From: Verrucomicrobiia bacterium | Lineage (GTDB): Bacteria; Verrucomicrobiota; Verrucomicrobiia; Limisphaerales; DASXHY01 | Direction of reading: 5' to 3' | NCBI GenBank assembly: GCA_035629175.1 | Contig: DASPIL010000043.1 | Span: 1 to 32,570, forward strand | Length of the DNA: 32,570 bases | In this document: one piece after another, positions 21,506-31,500 of the stretch | Layout: every line of letters starts with the position of its first letter | Numbering within the stretch: position 1 is the stretch's first letter | The notes under the pieces: model-generated | Database searches by the model: none | Seen by the model: the letters and a program-made list of their open reading frames with translations, nothing else | What the model was told of the DNA's origin: nothing | Made by a program: the position numbers and the translations under genes

Positions 21506-23527
21506 TCAACCTCGATGGCACAGTGCCGCATTCGCGCGGGCCGGGGACGGCAACGCCGCCGGAATCTGCACAGTAAAAGTGCTTCCTTCGCCGGGTTGGC
21601 TTTTCACCGTCACGCGGCCTTTATGCCCGTCCACGATGAATTTGACAATGCTGAGTCCCAGGCCGCATCCCTCCACCTGCCGGGCGAGCGAGTTGTCGAC
21701 CTGGTAAAAGCGATCGAAGATCCGGCGCAGATGGCGTCGATGCAATCCTATGCCATTATCCGAGACGGCGAACGAGACGCTTCCCGCTTCGGCAGAAACC
21801 GTGAGCCCGATTCGCTTGTGGCTTCCGCTGTACTTGCAGGCGTTCTCCAGCAGGTTAACCAGGACAGTAACCATCGCATCTCGGTCTGCGATGACCTGCG
21901 GCAAACCGGGCGAGACACTGAGCTCCACCGGGCAGCGCGCGTCCGCGAACTTGGTCTGCAGGGATTCCATGGCATCGTTGACGATATCGGCAGCATCCAC
22001 TGCGACACAGTTGAATGCAGCTTTGTTGCGCTCCATGCGCGAGAAGGTCAGGAAACGATCGATCAACCGGCTGAGGCGCTCATTTTCCCGCGCGGTCATC
22101 CGCAGGTACTGGCGCGCCTGGGAGTCGTCCCGCACGTTGCCTTCCAGCAGAGTATCCACAAGGACGCGCATCGACGCCAGGGGCGTTTTTAGTTCATGTG
22201 AAACCGTGGCAATGAAGTTGTTCTTCATCTGGTTTAAACGAATTTGACGGCCGATTGCCTGTGTCGCAAGGGCGGCTGCGACCAGGATCAGCAGGATGAC
22301 CAATGCGCCCGTCCAGAGATACGTTGTAATCTGCCGCTGCGCCGCCCGCTCAAAGACATCGCCGTCCTGAAAGTGCAGCGCAATTTTCCATCCGCCGAAC
22401 GGATCGGGCAAAGTGGCCGTGGTAAACGCGGGGCTGCTCACACCCCCGCTTCGCACGATCACGGCTCCACCACTGTCGAAAATCTCAAATGCGGATCCCT
22501 GCTCGCTCAGCACATCGCGATACGACGCGAACAGCTGTGCGAGCCCGTTCGTGTTCAGCAAGAGCAGCGCCGAGCCGCTTCGGGTCGTGGTTTCAAGCGC
22601 GTGCAACTTCTCGCCTTCGACAAGCACGGGAAAACTTTGGGCCTTTCGATGAAGCATTGAATCCAGGTTGGCCGCGGCTGTGAGGGAACGTTCCTCAGCC
22701 CTGATCCACTCCTGCAGTTCGCGCGTCGCGTCCGGGTCTGCCCCCAGTTCCTTCAAAATGTGCAGCACGCGGTGCGCGAGGAACACGTTTTGAGCGGGCG
22801 AGAGGATCGGATGGGAATCTTCAATGTTGAAAATCTCTCCCAACAGCGATTCGAGCAGCCGGCGTTGGAGGGTGCGATGCGACTCGCCCTCGGAATATCG
22901 GCTCAGGACGTTGACGAGAAACAAACGTGCGCGTTGTACCGACATGCGACTTGCCGTATCGAGTGCTTGCACGTTCGGGAAGGCAGCCGTTTCCGCAACC
23001 TCAATGGATTCCTCCAGCCGTTCAAGGCGAACGAGGCAACGAGCGCGCCCGAGCCGGGCTGCGATAGCAATCGAAGGGTCGGCGTGGCCCTGCAATCTTT
23101 CATACGCCTCGGCCGCCTGCGCGAACTGCTGCTTTCCGAGTTCCAATTCCCACGGCACGGCGAGTGCATGTTCCGAAGAAACGTCGTCCCCTGCCAAACC
23201 GCTCACGCGCGGGTAAAGAATCCCGCCAGCCGAATCGTGCAACACAAGCCCCTGCACTGCATTGGACGACACGAGCGAACGCAGGGCCACATAGGGATTG
23301 CTGCTGTTGGAATCGAGGATCGCGGTGATCTCCTCCAGCGATTCCTTGACGCGCGCGCCCGCGGCAGCGATTCGATCCTGGTATAATCCCGCAACCTTCT
23401 GCTGGATCACGAGCCGCTCGTTGGCAACGACGCGGCTCATGAACCAGAGCAGGCTCACGGTGGGCAGCAGCACAGCCACCGTGAGCAGCGCGAGCCAGCG
23501 GATCTGGATGTTGCGATTCGGGATCAT
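21506..23527 (-). CDS. Membrane sensor histidine kinase
   Basis: This 673-aa inner-membrane kinase has a first membrane helix at about 10-32 (WLALLTVAVLLPTVSLLWFM) and a second near 400-420 (TGALVILLILVAAALATQA). The 370-residue extracytoplasmic part between them contains helical, TPR-like segments (QFAQAAEAYERLQGHADPSI, then AARLGRARCLVRLERLEES) and a later mixed region. HisKA carries His444 in FIATVSHELKTPLASMRV. HATPase has NLLENACKYSG (N-box), VSDNGIGLHRRHLRRIFDRF and GCGLGLSIVKFIVDGHKG. It resembles PhoR/BaeS-type kinases in its core. It starts 21 bases after the TPR/CBM9/LamG gene and ends 13 bases before the regulator, so the three are probably one operon. Confidence 0.94.
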   Translation of the reverse strand: MIPNRNIQIRWLALLTVAVLLPTVSLLWFMSRVVANERLVIQQKVAGLYQDRIAAAGARVKESLEEITAILDSNSSNPYVALRSLVSSNAVQGLVLHDSAGGILYPRVSGLAGDDVSSEHALAVPWELELGKQQFAQAAEAYERLQGHADPSIAIAARLGRARCLVRLERLEESIEVAETAAFPNVQALDTASRMSVQRARLFLVNVLSRYSEGESHRTLQRRLLESLLGEIFNIEDSHPILSPAQNVFLAHRVLHILKELGADPDATRELQEWIRAEERSLTAAANLDSMLHRKAQSFPVLVEGEKLHALETTTRSGSALLLLNTNGLAQLFASYRDVLSEQGSAFEIFDSGGAVIVRSGGVSSPAFTTATLPDPFGGWKIALHFQDGDVFERAAQRQITTYLWTGALVILLILVAAALATQAIGRQIRLNQMKNNFIATVSHELKTPLASMRVLVDTLLEGNVRDDSQARQYLRMTARENERLSRLIDRFLTFSRMERNKAAFNCVAVDAADIVNDAMESLQTKFADARCPVELSVSPGLPQVIADRDAMVTVLVNLLENACKYSGSHKRIGLTVSAEAGSVSFAVSDNGIGLHRRHLRRIFDRFYQVDNSLARQVEGCGLGLSIVKFIVDGHKGRVTVKSQPGEGSTFTVQIPAALPSPARANAALCHRG

Positions 23528-23548
23528 GGAGAAACCCGGATGCGCAGT

Positions 23549-26500
23549 TCAGGGAATCTTCGCAAGGGAAACAATTTCCGTTTCAGGCAAGGCATAATTA
23601 TAAACCCGCACGTCATCCAGGAGCCCGTTAAACCCGCGGCCCTTCTGTTCGGCGTTGTCACCGATCAGAACGTCAAATGCGTTCTGTCCCATGGGACCCG
23701 TCCGCGGCTGAACCGCGGCGCGTTTGCCATCGATGTACAGGCTCATCTCCTCGCCGCTGTAAACTGCAGCGACGTGGTGCCATTCGTTAGGTGCAATCAG
23801 GCTGGCGCTGTCCAGCCGCGAATTGCCTTCCCAATGCCCATGAACGCTGAAATGCAGGCGCGGTTCGAGATCGACCGTGGACAATCGCCATGAGGTGTCG
23901 CCCTTGCTCACGACGGCCATCCAGCCGGTTGAAACAGAGCGCAGGTTCATCCAGCACGCGACCGTCACCTGGCTTGCAAGATTGAAAGCTTCCTTTGCCG
24001 GGACCTGCACGAATCCTTTGCCATTCAAGTCAATCGCGCGTCCCAGCCTGCCGGGCTTCCGTTGAACTTCGCCCACCGGCGTTCCATTGTGATTGCCCCC
24101 GCTGCTGTCCATCGCGGTTCCCTGTTCCTCATCGAATTTCCACCAGCCGATCATCCCACCCAGGACCGCGTTGCCAAACAACTCCGGACGCATGTAAGCC
24201 AGATCGGTCCCGTCGCGCCAGACGACCTTTGAATCGCGCTTGCCTGAATCGTTGTCATTGATGTGAACGTCGAGCCCGAATTGAGCGCCGGACGACGGTT
24301 TGGCGCCGAGGGTAGCCCAGGGAAACCGGACCTCGAGGCGGTATCCTGAGGCCGTCTTGACCATCGCCGATTGAACCCCTTGCGTGCGCTGGTGCCTGGC
24401 TTCCCGCATGTCGAGGGAGCCGGAATTCCAGCGGAAACTGTAATGGTAATCGGTTGATCCATAGTCCGTCCGCTTTGCGTTGGTTGCGTCGATGTAGATT
24501 TCCACGCCGTCGTCCTGGAACCAGTTCGCTTCGTCGTGATCGCGGCGCAGAATGTCGTCCGTCACCTCCACAAGGAAGTAGAGGTTGTTCTCGTCCCACA
24601 GCGTCCTGTATTGCGCGGCGAGGTCGCTGCCATTCGCAGGCTTTTCGAAGACGGCTTTGCTCAACACATGCGCGCCGCCCTGCGCCCAAACGGCATCCAC
24701 TTCGCCATCGATCGCAGGCGCGGACGCAACAGGCGCAACGACGGCCGGCATCTGCTGGCGCAGCATTGTGGACCGCGCCTCTGCGGCAGCTTCCTCGCTG
24801 ATTCGAGAGATCGTATTGATCGGGCCCATGATTTCGTGCAGGGGCGGGAGGCCTTCCACGCTGATGGACAAGGCCAGTTCATTTGGCTGTTCGTCCGAGC
24901 GCAATTGAACCGTGGTGCTGGCAACGGCCTGGGCCAGTGCCTTCACCTGAACTTCAAGCTCCTGCTGTTTTGCGGCGCTCATGTTGCCCGGATCCGAATT
25001 CTGCGCCAGCAGGTCCACGAGGCCGCCCGCATTCGCCATCAGCACCTTCGCCGCGGTGGGTTGAATCGAGGCGATAGACTTTGCCAGCGGACCGCTTGTT
25101 CTCGCCGATTTACCGGCGCGCAACGAGGCCGACGCGCTGTCGAGAACCTGTTTGCTTGCGGTGACCAACGTTGTGCCGTTCACCTGTTCGAGATAGGCAA
25201 AGACTTCGTTGGCCTGGCCAGCGGGAGTCATTTGAAACTTTCCCGCCGCGGCGTTTGCTTCGCCTGTATGAATCAAATTTGGAATGCTGAACATGCGCGC
25301 CAGCAGGTCGCGGGTCTGGCCTGGATTACGGCTTGTGAGCGCAATTCCCAGAGATTCTATCAACGCGAGCTTGGGATCCGTTTGTTTGCTTCCCGGCGGC
25401 ATGAGGAACAACGTCACTTGTTGCAGGTTGGCGAATACCTCGCGACCAAGGTCAAGACCCGTGACTTGCTGGATGCGGTTCTGGGCTGCCGCAACCTGCG
25501 CCGAATCCGGTCCGTTCAGCGCAAAGCTCGCAAATGCAATAGCGCCCGCAGGAACCACATCTAGCGCACGCGGATTCAGGTTTGGGGTGTGGATCAGGCC
25601 GAATGCCAGGGATTGGTGGCTGGCTTTATAGAGCGTTCGCACGTTGCAGCCAATGCCGTCGTCTCGAAGCGAGAACGACAGCGTCATGCAATCCATGTTC
25701 TTGAAATCGGCGAACGCATTGGCGGTCAGCATTTCTTTGGGAACATCGTCGGGCGGAATGAGTTCCAGTGCTTTTGCATACGCTTCGTCGGTCTTCATCC
25801 ACAGCGTAAGGACATCCTCCTGCCTCTGTTTGCGCGTGAGCTTTGAGAATACGTCGTTTCGCGACGCCAGAGTGGGTTGCTTGAGCGTGCCTTTGTATTG
25901 CTTGACGCTCCAGCCGAGTTCCTTCGCCGGCTGCGTTGCAATGATCACCTTGTCATCATAGGCCACTCCCACCATGTCCTGGATCAGCACCACGTTCATT
26001 CCCTCGATGGAACTTGCGGGCTTGCCCGCCATTCCAAGTGCTGCGAGCAGGATTCCCCTGAGCGCATCACTCTTGCCCGGATAGAGCACCGCGACGCACG
26101 AAGGAGGACCGTGCTGGCTGAAGCTCGTGATGCCGATTGCGGAGCTTCGTATTTTTTTGAACTCCGCCAGCATGCTGGGATTAAGCAGTGCGGCGATCAG
26201 GTTCGCCGGTGAAGGCTGGCTTTCGTTTGCAGGTCTGCCTCCCATGGCAGCCAGCGGATTTTCGTAAGGCGTTCCCTTGAGCATTGTCACAAGGGTTTCA
26301 ATCTGGCGACCCGGGCTGCCCAACTCCAGGTAGAGGAGCGTATTGACCGGCATGAGGGTGGCGGGATCGAAATTGGTAAGGTCCTCCAGGACGAGGCGTG
26401 CTTTGTCGACAAGCTCGGTCTGGTCGGAATAATCGGCGGCCAATTTTTGGAGAGAAGTCCGTGCGCCGGCTTCATCCTTCACCTTCAGGTAACACATGCC

Positions 26501-26719
26501 CTGCCGGTAAAGGGCTTGCGCGATCTGGGGGCGCGTGGCATTCGCCGCACCTGCGACTTCAGCGTAGTTCGTGATGGCAGCCTTGAGATCGCCCTCGACT
26601 TCCTCGGCATAAAGGCCGCGCTGGAGCAGTTCGCTTGGGGTGGCACCGCGAAGCGCTGGAGCGAGGCACGCGAAGGCGGCGAGGAGCAGCGTCAGTTTGA
26701 TCACGTTCAATGTTTTCAT
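23549..26719 (-). CDS. Large secreted protein with TPR-like, CBM9-like and LamG domains
   Basis: This 1056-aa protein has a signal peptide (about 1-26, VIKLTLLLAAFACLAPALRG). Residues 30-115 are tetratricopeptide-like (LLQRGLYAEEVEGDLKAAIT, QALYRQGMCYLKVKDEAGAR). Residues 115-640 are an unrecognised region beginning TLLYLELGSPGRQIETLVTM. From about 660 a CBM9/DOMON-like domain (APAIDGEVDAVW, WFQDDGVEIYIDATN, GYRLEVRFPWATLGA) precedes a C-terminal LamG/concanavalin-A lectin domain (about 850-1050, GWWKFDEEQG, VTVACWMNL, NEWHHVAAVYSGEEMSLYID, LLDDVRVYNYAL). It is probably exported and binds carbohydrate or another surface ligand; no hydrolase motif is visible. The first gene of the unit with the sensor kinase and regulator, it may present a ligand to the kinase. 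That link is inference from gene order. Confidence 0.85.
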   Translation of the reverse strand: MKTLNVIKLTLLLAAFACLAPALRGATPSELLQRGLYAEEVEGDLKAAITNYAEVAGAANATRPQIAQALYRQGMCYLKVKDEAGARTSLQKLAADYSDQTELVDKARLVLEDLTNFDPATLMPVNTLLYLELGSPGRQIETLVTMLKGTPYENPLAAMGGRPANESQPSPANLIAALLNPSMLAEFKKIRSSAIGITSFSQHGPPSCVAVLYPGKSDALRGILLAALGMAGKPASSIEGMNVVLIQDMVGVAYDDKVIIATQPAKELGWSVKQYKGTLKQPTLASRNDVFSKLTRKQRQEDVLTLWMKTDEAYAKALELIPPDDVPKEMLTANAFADFKNMDCMTLSFSLRDDGIGCNVRTLYKASHQSLAFGLIHTPNLNPRALDVVPAGAIAFASFALNGPDSAQVAAAQNRIQQVTGLDLGREVFANLQQVTLFLMPPGSKQTDPKLALIESLGIALTSRNPGQTRDLLARMFSIPNLIHTGEANAAAGKFQMTPAGQANEVFAYLEQVNGTTLVTASKQVLDSASASLRAGKSARTSGPLAKSIASIQPTAAKVLMANAGGLVDLLAQNSDPGNMSAAKQQELEVQVKALAQAVASTTVQLRSDEQPNELALSISVEGLPPLHEIMGPINTISRISEEAAAEARSTMLRQQMPAVVAPVASAPAIDGEVDAVWAQGGAHVLSKAVFEKPANGSDLAAQYRTLWDENNLYFLVEVTDDILRRDHDEANWFQDDGVEIYIDATNAKRTDYGSTDYHYSFRWNSGSLDMREARHQRTQGVQSAMVKTASGYRLEVRFPWATLGAKPSSGAQFGLDVHINDNDSGKRDSKVVWRDGTDLAYMRPELFGNAVLGGMIGWWKFDEEQGTAMDSSGGNHNGTPVGEVQRKPGRLGRAIDLNGKGFVQVPAKEAFNLASQVTVACWMNLRSVSTGWMAVVSKGDTSWRLSTVDLEPRLHFSVHGHWEGNSRLDSASLIAPNEWHHVAAVYSGEEMSLYIDGKRAAVQPRTGPMGQNAFDVLIGDNAEQKGRGFNGLLDDVRVYNYALPETEIVSLAKIP

Positions 26720-26814
26720 AGTTTGAAGGGCAATGGAGCCCGGGTTTGCTCCGCTACTCTAGAGACTGATTGTTACCGTTGTGCTACCGCGCCGTCCTTT
26801 TATAAACAAAAAAC

Positions 26815-26857
26815 TCCCGTGGTTGAGCTCTTCCGAAAAAAGCCAACGGGATTTTTT
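26815..26857. terminator. Terminator-like hairpin in the 26.7-27.2 kb gap
   Basis: TCCCGT...ACGGGA (extended by GG/CC with a bulged A) closes a long loop and is flanked by AAAAAAC before and TTTTTT after, giving a U-run on both strands. There is no gene on either side that it would obviously terminate. It is the leader side of the LamG-gene unit on the minus strand, about 95 bases before that start codon. Confidence 0.45.
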
Positions 26858-26872
26858 CACCGCCGGGGAACG

Positions 26873-27008
26873 ACTGATACACACGGATCGAGGGAAAGAA
26901 TTGAACCACCACAAAAACACGAAATACACGAACAAGAAGGAGAACCTGGTCCGCTCGAACGTGAGCAAGCGGAGACAATGCTTGACGACGGATGGACACG
27001 GATCAGGG
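26873..27008. repeat. Probable dispersed-repeat fragment (ACACGGAT/ACACGAA-rich)
   Basis: The stretch contains CTGATACACACGGAT, then AACCACCACAAAAACACG and AAATACACGAACAAG, and ends GATGGACACGGATCAGG. This vocabulary resembles non-coding repeats I recall as frequent in intergenic DNA of Planctomycetota and Verrucomicrobiota, but a genome-wide copy count was not possible. No credible gene is seen between 26720 and 27191; apart from this segment and the hairpins, the gap holds nothing I can identify. Confidence 0.35.
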
Positions 27009-27084
27009 AAAACCTTGAACTATCATAGAGCACATAAAATGAAACTTCATCATGGGTCTGTTTCGTTGCAACAGGCGCCCACCA

Positions 27085-27113
27085 AAATGTCGCGTGACTG
27101 CCTCGCGACATTT
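27085..27113. repeat. Perfect 10-bp-stem hairpin
   Basis: AAATGTCGCG and CGCGACATTT surround a 9-base loop (TGACTGCCT). It stands about 80 bases before the reading frame of the next gene. Perfect stems of this length are unusual by chance; it could be a REP-like element, a mobile-element end or an RNA structure. Confidence 0.6.
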
Positions 27114-27115
27114 AG

Positions 27116-27138
27116 CCCTGACGGATTCTGAATCAGGG
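27116..27138. repeat. Second hairpin, adjacent to the first
   Basis: CCCTGA and TCAGGG enclose 11 bases that contain their own small palindrome (GATTCTGAATC). It follows the previous hairpin after two bases. Confidence 0.45.
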
Positions 27139-27191
27139 TGCGGCGACGTTCCAAGTGCTTGTCGAGTTCGACATAAAGTTGATTCACTTTC

Positions 27192-28544
27192 TTGTCGAGC
27201 TCTGAAATTAAAGAGGATTTCATCTGGCTCAACCACAACCTCGGAGCCAATTTCTTCCTCACGAACTCATTGTTGGTTGCGATGACGAACACGGGGACGC
27301 ACACGGGGCTTGCCAACACGTTCACAACCGATCTCTCGGCGCAATTGAAGAAGAAGACAACATATCCACCCCTGATCTATTCCAATCTAACGCTTGCGGT
27401 GGAAACAACATTCAGCCCGCAGGCGCAACGAGATTTCGATGTTCCGGATCGTGGCTTTCACTACGACGCGCTGGACTATGCGTTCGGCGGGCTGAATGCC
27501 GGGACCAATGTGGTTTTCACCGCCGGAACGGCGATTGGATGGTTTGAGCTTCCGGGTTCGAGCGGCCCGGGATACGGGTTGTCGTTGCCCAACGATGTCA
27601 CGGCGATGTTCACAGGAACTGCGACATTACCCTGTGTTTTTGCTCGATACTCAACCGTTCAGGAGGGAGTAAACGGACATTGGAAAGACAAGGGCTGGCT
27701 GGCTGGGATTCGCAGCACGGGCACAATGATCACCAATCGGCCGTCGCGAGTTGTTGCCCAGTTTCTTCACAGCTATCTGCCCGCTGGCGGGCCCTGTCAT
27801 TTCCGGGACTACAACAATATGCTCCGCGTGACCGCAAACCACTCCGAGTTTTACGTTGGGAACCTGGGTGGTTACAATACGCAGAGTTCTTACACGAACT
27901 GCCTGTTTGATCGGATCTACCTTGTGAATAACACGAGCGTGTCCACAGCGTGGTTTATTCTTCGCAACACTACCCATTACGGCGGATGGATCGATTTTGG
28001 GCACTCAGAGTCAGGGCCGCCCTATTGGTTCTCCAGCATTGTCGATTGTGCCTTCGATGGGACGGCGATCACAATGGGCAATCCGTCTGGAGGGAATCCG
28101 CTTTATGTGTTTAATGATTTTAACGCGTATTTAGTTGGATCTAATAACACAATTCCAGCGGGTCCGAATGACATTAATGTCGGTAGTTTTGGGTGGATGA
28201 GTGGTTGGTCCCGGCCCGGGAGGTTCTTCTTGCCGTGGACCACCTCTCCGCTGGTCGATGGAGGAAGCACGACCGCAGATCAACGCGGGCTATTTCATTT
28301 CACAACTTCCCCTTCTGATGGGATGAAGGAGGAAGATTCGCAGGTGGATATTGGCTACCACTATGTCGCGGTGGACTGGCCCGATATACCGATGGATGAA
28401 GACCAGGACGGCACTCCTGATTACATCGAGGACGCTAATGGTAATGGCATTCTGGATAGCGGCGAAGCGCGATGGGATGATGCGAGCGATTCGGGACTGA
28501 GAGTCTGGATCACGCGGCCGACCTCCGGTTCGATCGTCCCCTGA
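27192..28544 (+). CDS. Beta-helix-like surface protein, N-terminus apparently missing
   Basis: The open frame (450 aa from a TTG; open since 27183) has no ATG start with a signal peptide and no ribosome site, although its content is that of an exported protein. Repeated strand-turn units with many Asn, Gly and Thr (TNCLFDRIYLVNNTSVSTAW, WFSSIVDCAFDGTAI) suggest a beta-helix. The C-terminus has VDIGYHYVAVDWPD and a calcium-binding thrombospondin-3/dockerin-like motif, DEDQDGTPDYIEDANGNGIL. I recall this tail as commonly preceding RHS genes in Verrucomicrobiota. Because coding content begins abruptly after repeat-rich DNA, I infer a 5' deletion; an internal start at ATG 27282 is possible but also lacks a signal. 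It ends 24 bases before the RHS gene. Confidence 0.6.
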   Translation: MSSSEIKEDFIWLNHNLGANFFLTNSLLVAMTNTGTHTGLANTFTTDLSAQLKKKTTYPPLIYSNLTLAVETTFSPQAQRDFDVPDRGFHYDALDYAFGGLNAGTNVVFTAGTAIGWFELPGSSGPGYGLSLPNDVTAMFTGTATLPCVFARYSTVQEGVNGHWKDKGWLAGIRSTGTMITNRPSRVVAQFLHSYLPAGGPCHFRDYNNMLRVTANHSEFYVGNLGGYNTQSSYTNCLFDRIYLVNNTSVSTAWFILRNTTHYGGWIDFGHSESGPPYWFSSIVDCAFDGTAITMGNPSGGNPLYVFNDFNAYLVGSNNTIPAGPNDINVGSFGWMSGWSRPGRFFLPWTTSPLVDGGSTTADQRGLFHFTTSPSDGMKEEDSQVDIGYHYVAVDWPDIPMDEDQDGTPDYIEDANGNGILDSGEARWDDASDSGLRVWITRPTSGSIVP

Positions 28545-28568
28545 TGCCCGAATACAATACAAACCACC

Positions 28569-31500
28569 ATGAAATTTCAGGCAAACATTCTTCAGGCCAT
28601 CGTGGCAATGCTTCTTGTGTGCGATGGCAATATTTCTTTCTGTGCGGAGGTGCCCAATTCATTGGATGAAGTGGAAACCACGTTGCGTCAAGCACCGCTC
28701 TTCAAGGAACCCCTGATTTGGGTCGGCTCGGAGCGTCCACCAGAATCTCAGACGCGTGCTCTGTATGAGATTGCTGCTGTTGAAGCCTGGAATGATAACG
28801 CTTCGGCCGACGAAAAAGTCTCCCGGTTCGAGAGCTTTATTGCGCAATATCCCGATTCTGCGTGGAATCCCGCGTTGCTGGCAAATCTTGGGGTGTATTA
28901 CCGTTCAGAAGGGAGGTACACCAAAGCATTGGAGCGCTGGTCCGAAGCGTGGCGTCGCACAGCGAACTTGACTGATTACAGGAGCCGGCATGTGGCTGCG
29001 TTCACCGCGGCCTATTGGTCACAGCTATTATCGAGTTTAGGCCGCATCGACGACATGGAAGCGTTGCTTGCTGTCGTTAAAACCGATGTCACTGCAAAAT
29101 CATTGTTTGCAAAGGAAATCGAAGCTGCCAATCGATCTTTGGCGATCATGAAGAATCAACCTGCCGCCGCCTTCCGATGTGGAACATTTGCGCTATTCCA
29201 CGCCGCGCAGGCGTTCGGCGAAGCTTCGAAATGTCAGTCACTGCTGTCGCTCAATTCGCCTCGATCAGGTTTCTCTCTCCAAAATTTGGTGGAGTTTTCG
29301 GCGAATTACCAACTCGGATTCGCCGCCGTTCATCGCGGTTCAGGAGGCGAACTGATCGTCCCCTCGGTCGTTCATTGGAAGGAGAATCACTATGCCGCCA
29401 TAGTGGAGAAGCGGCGAGGGGCGTACAAGGTCATTGACCCGACGTTTGGCGGATCAAAATGGTTGAGCGCTGCGGTCATTAATGAGAATGCGAGTGGCTA
29501 TTTCTTGATCCAATCTGGCGACCATCCGGCCTCGTGGCGAAGCGTCGATCCGGATGAGGCATCGACGGTTTTCGGCAAGGGAATCGAGAATAACGGTGAG
29601 CCAAATCCATCCGGATGCCCTTGTGGGACATGTCCTCCTCCATGCGCGCCAGGCTCTCCGGGATCCGGAAACGGAGGCAACGGGCCGGGCAGCTGCGGTT
29701 CCGCATGCGGCGTGAGGGTTGGGGCCGCAAAGGCAGGAATGCCCGATTGGGAAGTTCAAGAGCCATATATTTCACTTTGGCTGCACGATCGGCCGATGTT
29801 CTACGATCTCAGCCTCGGCGGGCAGTTTGCTCTCGATATGACCTACCACCAACGAGAAACGCGAGCTGCCCCGGGTTCCTGGAACACAAACGTTTTCAAC
29901 TTCGGGCCGAGTTGGAACTGCAACCTCCTCACTTATATTCTTGTGAAGGGGACAGTCACGCACGATCAGGAAACAGTCGACTGTGACCCGGAATCAGAAA
30001 GTGAATGCTGCACTCAAGCAGTGGTTACAGGCAATATAGAGCTCTCCGAATTCGCCCCGAAAGGCGGTCTTCGACGACACGTTTGGGATGGAGAACTCGC
30101 TCCCTGGTTGCGCGACACCAGGACACACGCACAGTTAAAACCGGTCGGGTATGACACCGTAACAACCCTCCCTTCTGCCTGTGGATACTCGTACGACCAA
30201 CGCGTGGTTCACTTCAAGACAGCTACTTTGGATTATCCTGATGGAAGCACGGCGGCATTCGGTTTGGTCGTTACAACGAGCACTCTTCCCGAAGAGAAGC
30301 TTGCATTTATCACCTCACTCACCAACCCGCAGGGGCAGGTAATGCGTTACCACTATTATACAAACGTCAGTGTTCCGAATAAACCGATAGTTCGGCTGGC
30401 GCACGTGGTGGATTTCGATGGAAATACAAACAGCTTCCTCTATGAAGATGCAAATTTCTCCAGCGCCGTAACAGCTATCACCAACGCCAACTATAAGCTG
30501 GGGGTGGCATTTCGTTATGATACGAACGGATTTTTGACGAACATCGTGGACACAATCGGACTGGCGAGTTCTTTCCAATATACATTTACCAATGATCTGT
30601 TCTTCCAAGGCTACAATACCAACGGTCAGCCCGGGAACCCGGATCAGTACGGCGGGTTTACGGAGCCGCCCCATACCAATCAGGTTTGGCTTTTGACTCG
30701 GATGAGTACTCCCTACGGAGACACGTCATTCGAATACATTCATCCGACCTGGCGAATGTTTACGCCTTCGAGCGCCCCTTCAGTGGAGGCTGAGATCAAC
30801 CGGGCGATTCGGGTCACACAGCCCGATGGTGGAACACACCTCTTCATGTACCTGGACAGGCATAATCCAATGGTCACTGGCCCATATCTGTACCCGACGC
30901 TTTGCGGGTCGGAAGGTAGCGATTATTTGGAGAACTACCTCGTTTTCAAGCAAAGAACGTCGAAGCATGCGGACATTCACCTGGTGGATTTCAATTCCTA
31001 CTATTGGGGTCCTCGGCAGTATGCCCGATTAAGCACAACGGTGATAACCAATTTCAATTACACCGACTATCGGGGCGCTCGTGTCCGCAACTGGCTTCAC
31101 TCGAATCCAGATGTAAATGATTTCAGCACTTCGCAAACGTTGAATGCGGAGCAAGCGCCAAGTCCAGACCCGGAGAACTCAGTGTCGAGCCAATCAATTT
31201 GGTACGGATACGAAGGCAAACCCGCGGACGCGGATATTGTCGAGAGCCAGAGCGATAACATTCCGGTCACCGTTGGATACCAAACAGACGATTTTGCCAT
31301 TCGAATTCAAAATTCGTGGCGCAACACGCAAGGACTTGTCACCAAGACCGTCGATTTTGGTTCTGATGTTTCTTGTGAACACTTCATTAAGACGAACCTC
31401 TATGTGTACGCGGCAAATGGGATTGATCTGGTGAAACATATTGGGCCGGGGAATTTGATGTTGGGTGGCTATGCCTACAATGCCTTTCACCAAATTACGT

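Noticed and set aside
21422-22192. 256-aa plus-strand frame opposite the sensor kinase and regulator
   Set aside because: No start context or motif, and both kinase and regulator frames on the minus strand are complete with all catalytic boxes.
24536-25564. 342-aa plus-strand frame inside the LamG gene
   Set aside because: Composition rich in Arg, His and Cys without motifs, opposite a confidently coding strand; a shadow frame.
26736-26800. tRNA-like look of the minus-strand leader of the LamG gene
   Set aside because: A GGAGC/GCTCC hairpin and a GTAGC-like string are present, but no T-loop, anticodon arm or acceptor pairing could be built.
26879-27114. CRISPR array in the repeat-rich gap
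   Set aside because: The ACACGGAT and ACACGAA strings are not regularly spaced and there is no constant repeat of 23-40 bases with unique spacers.
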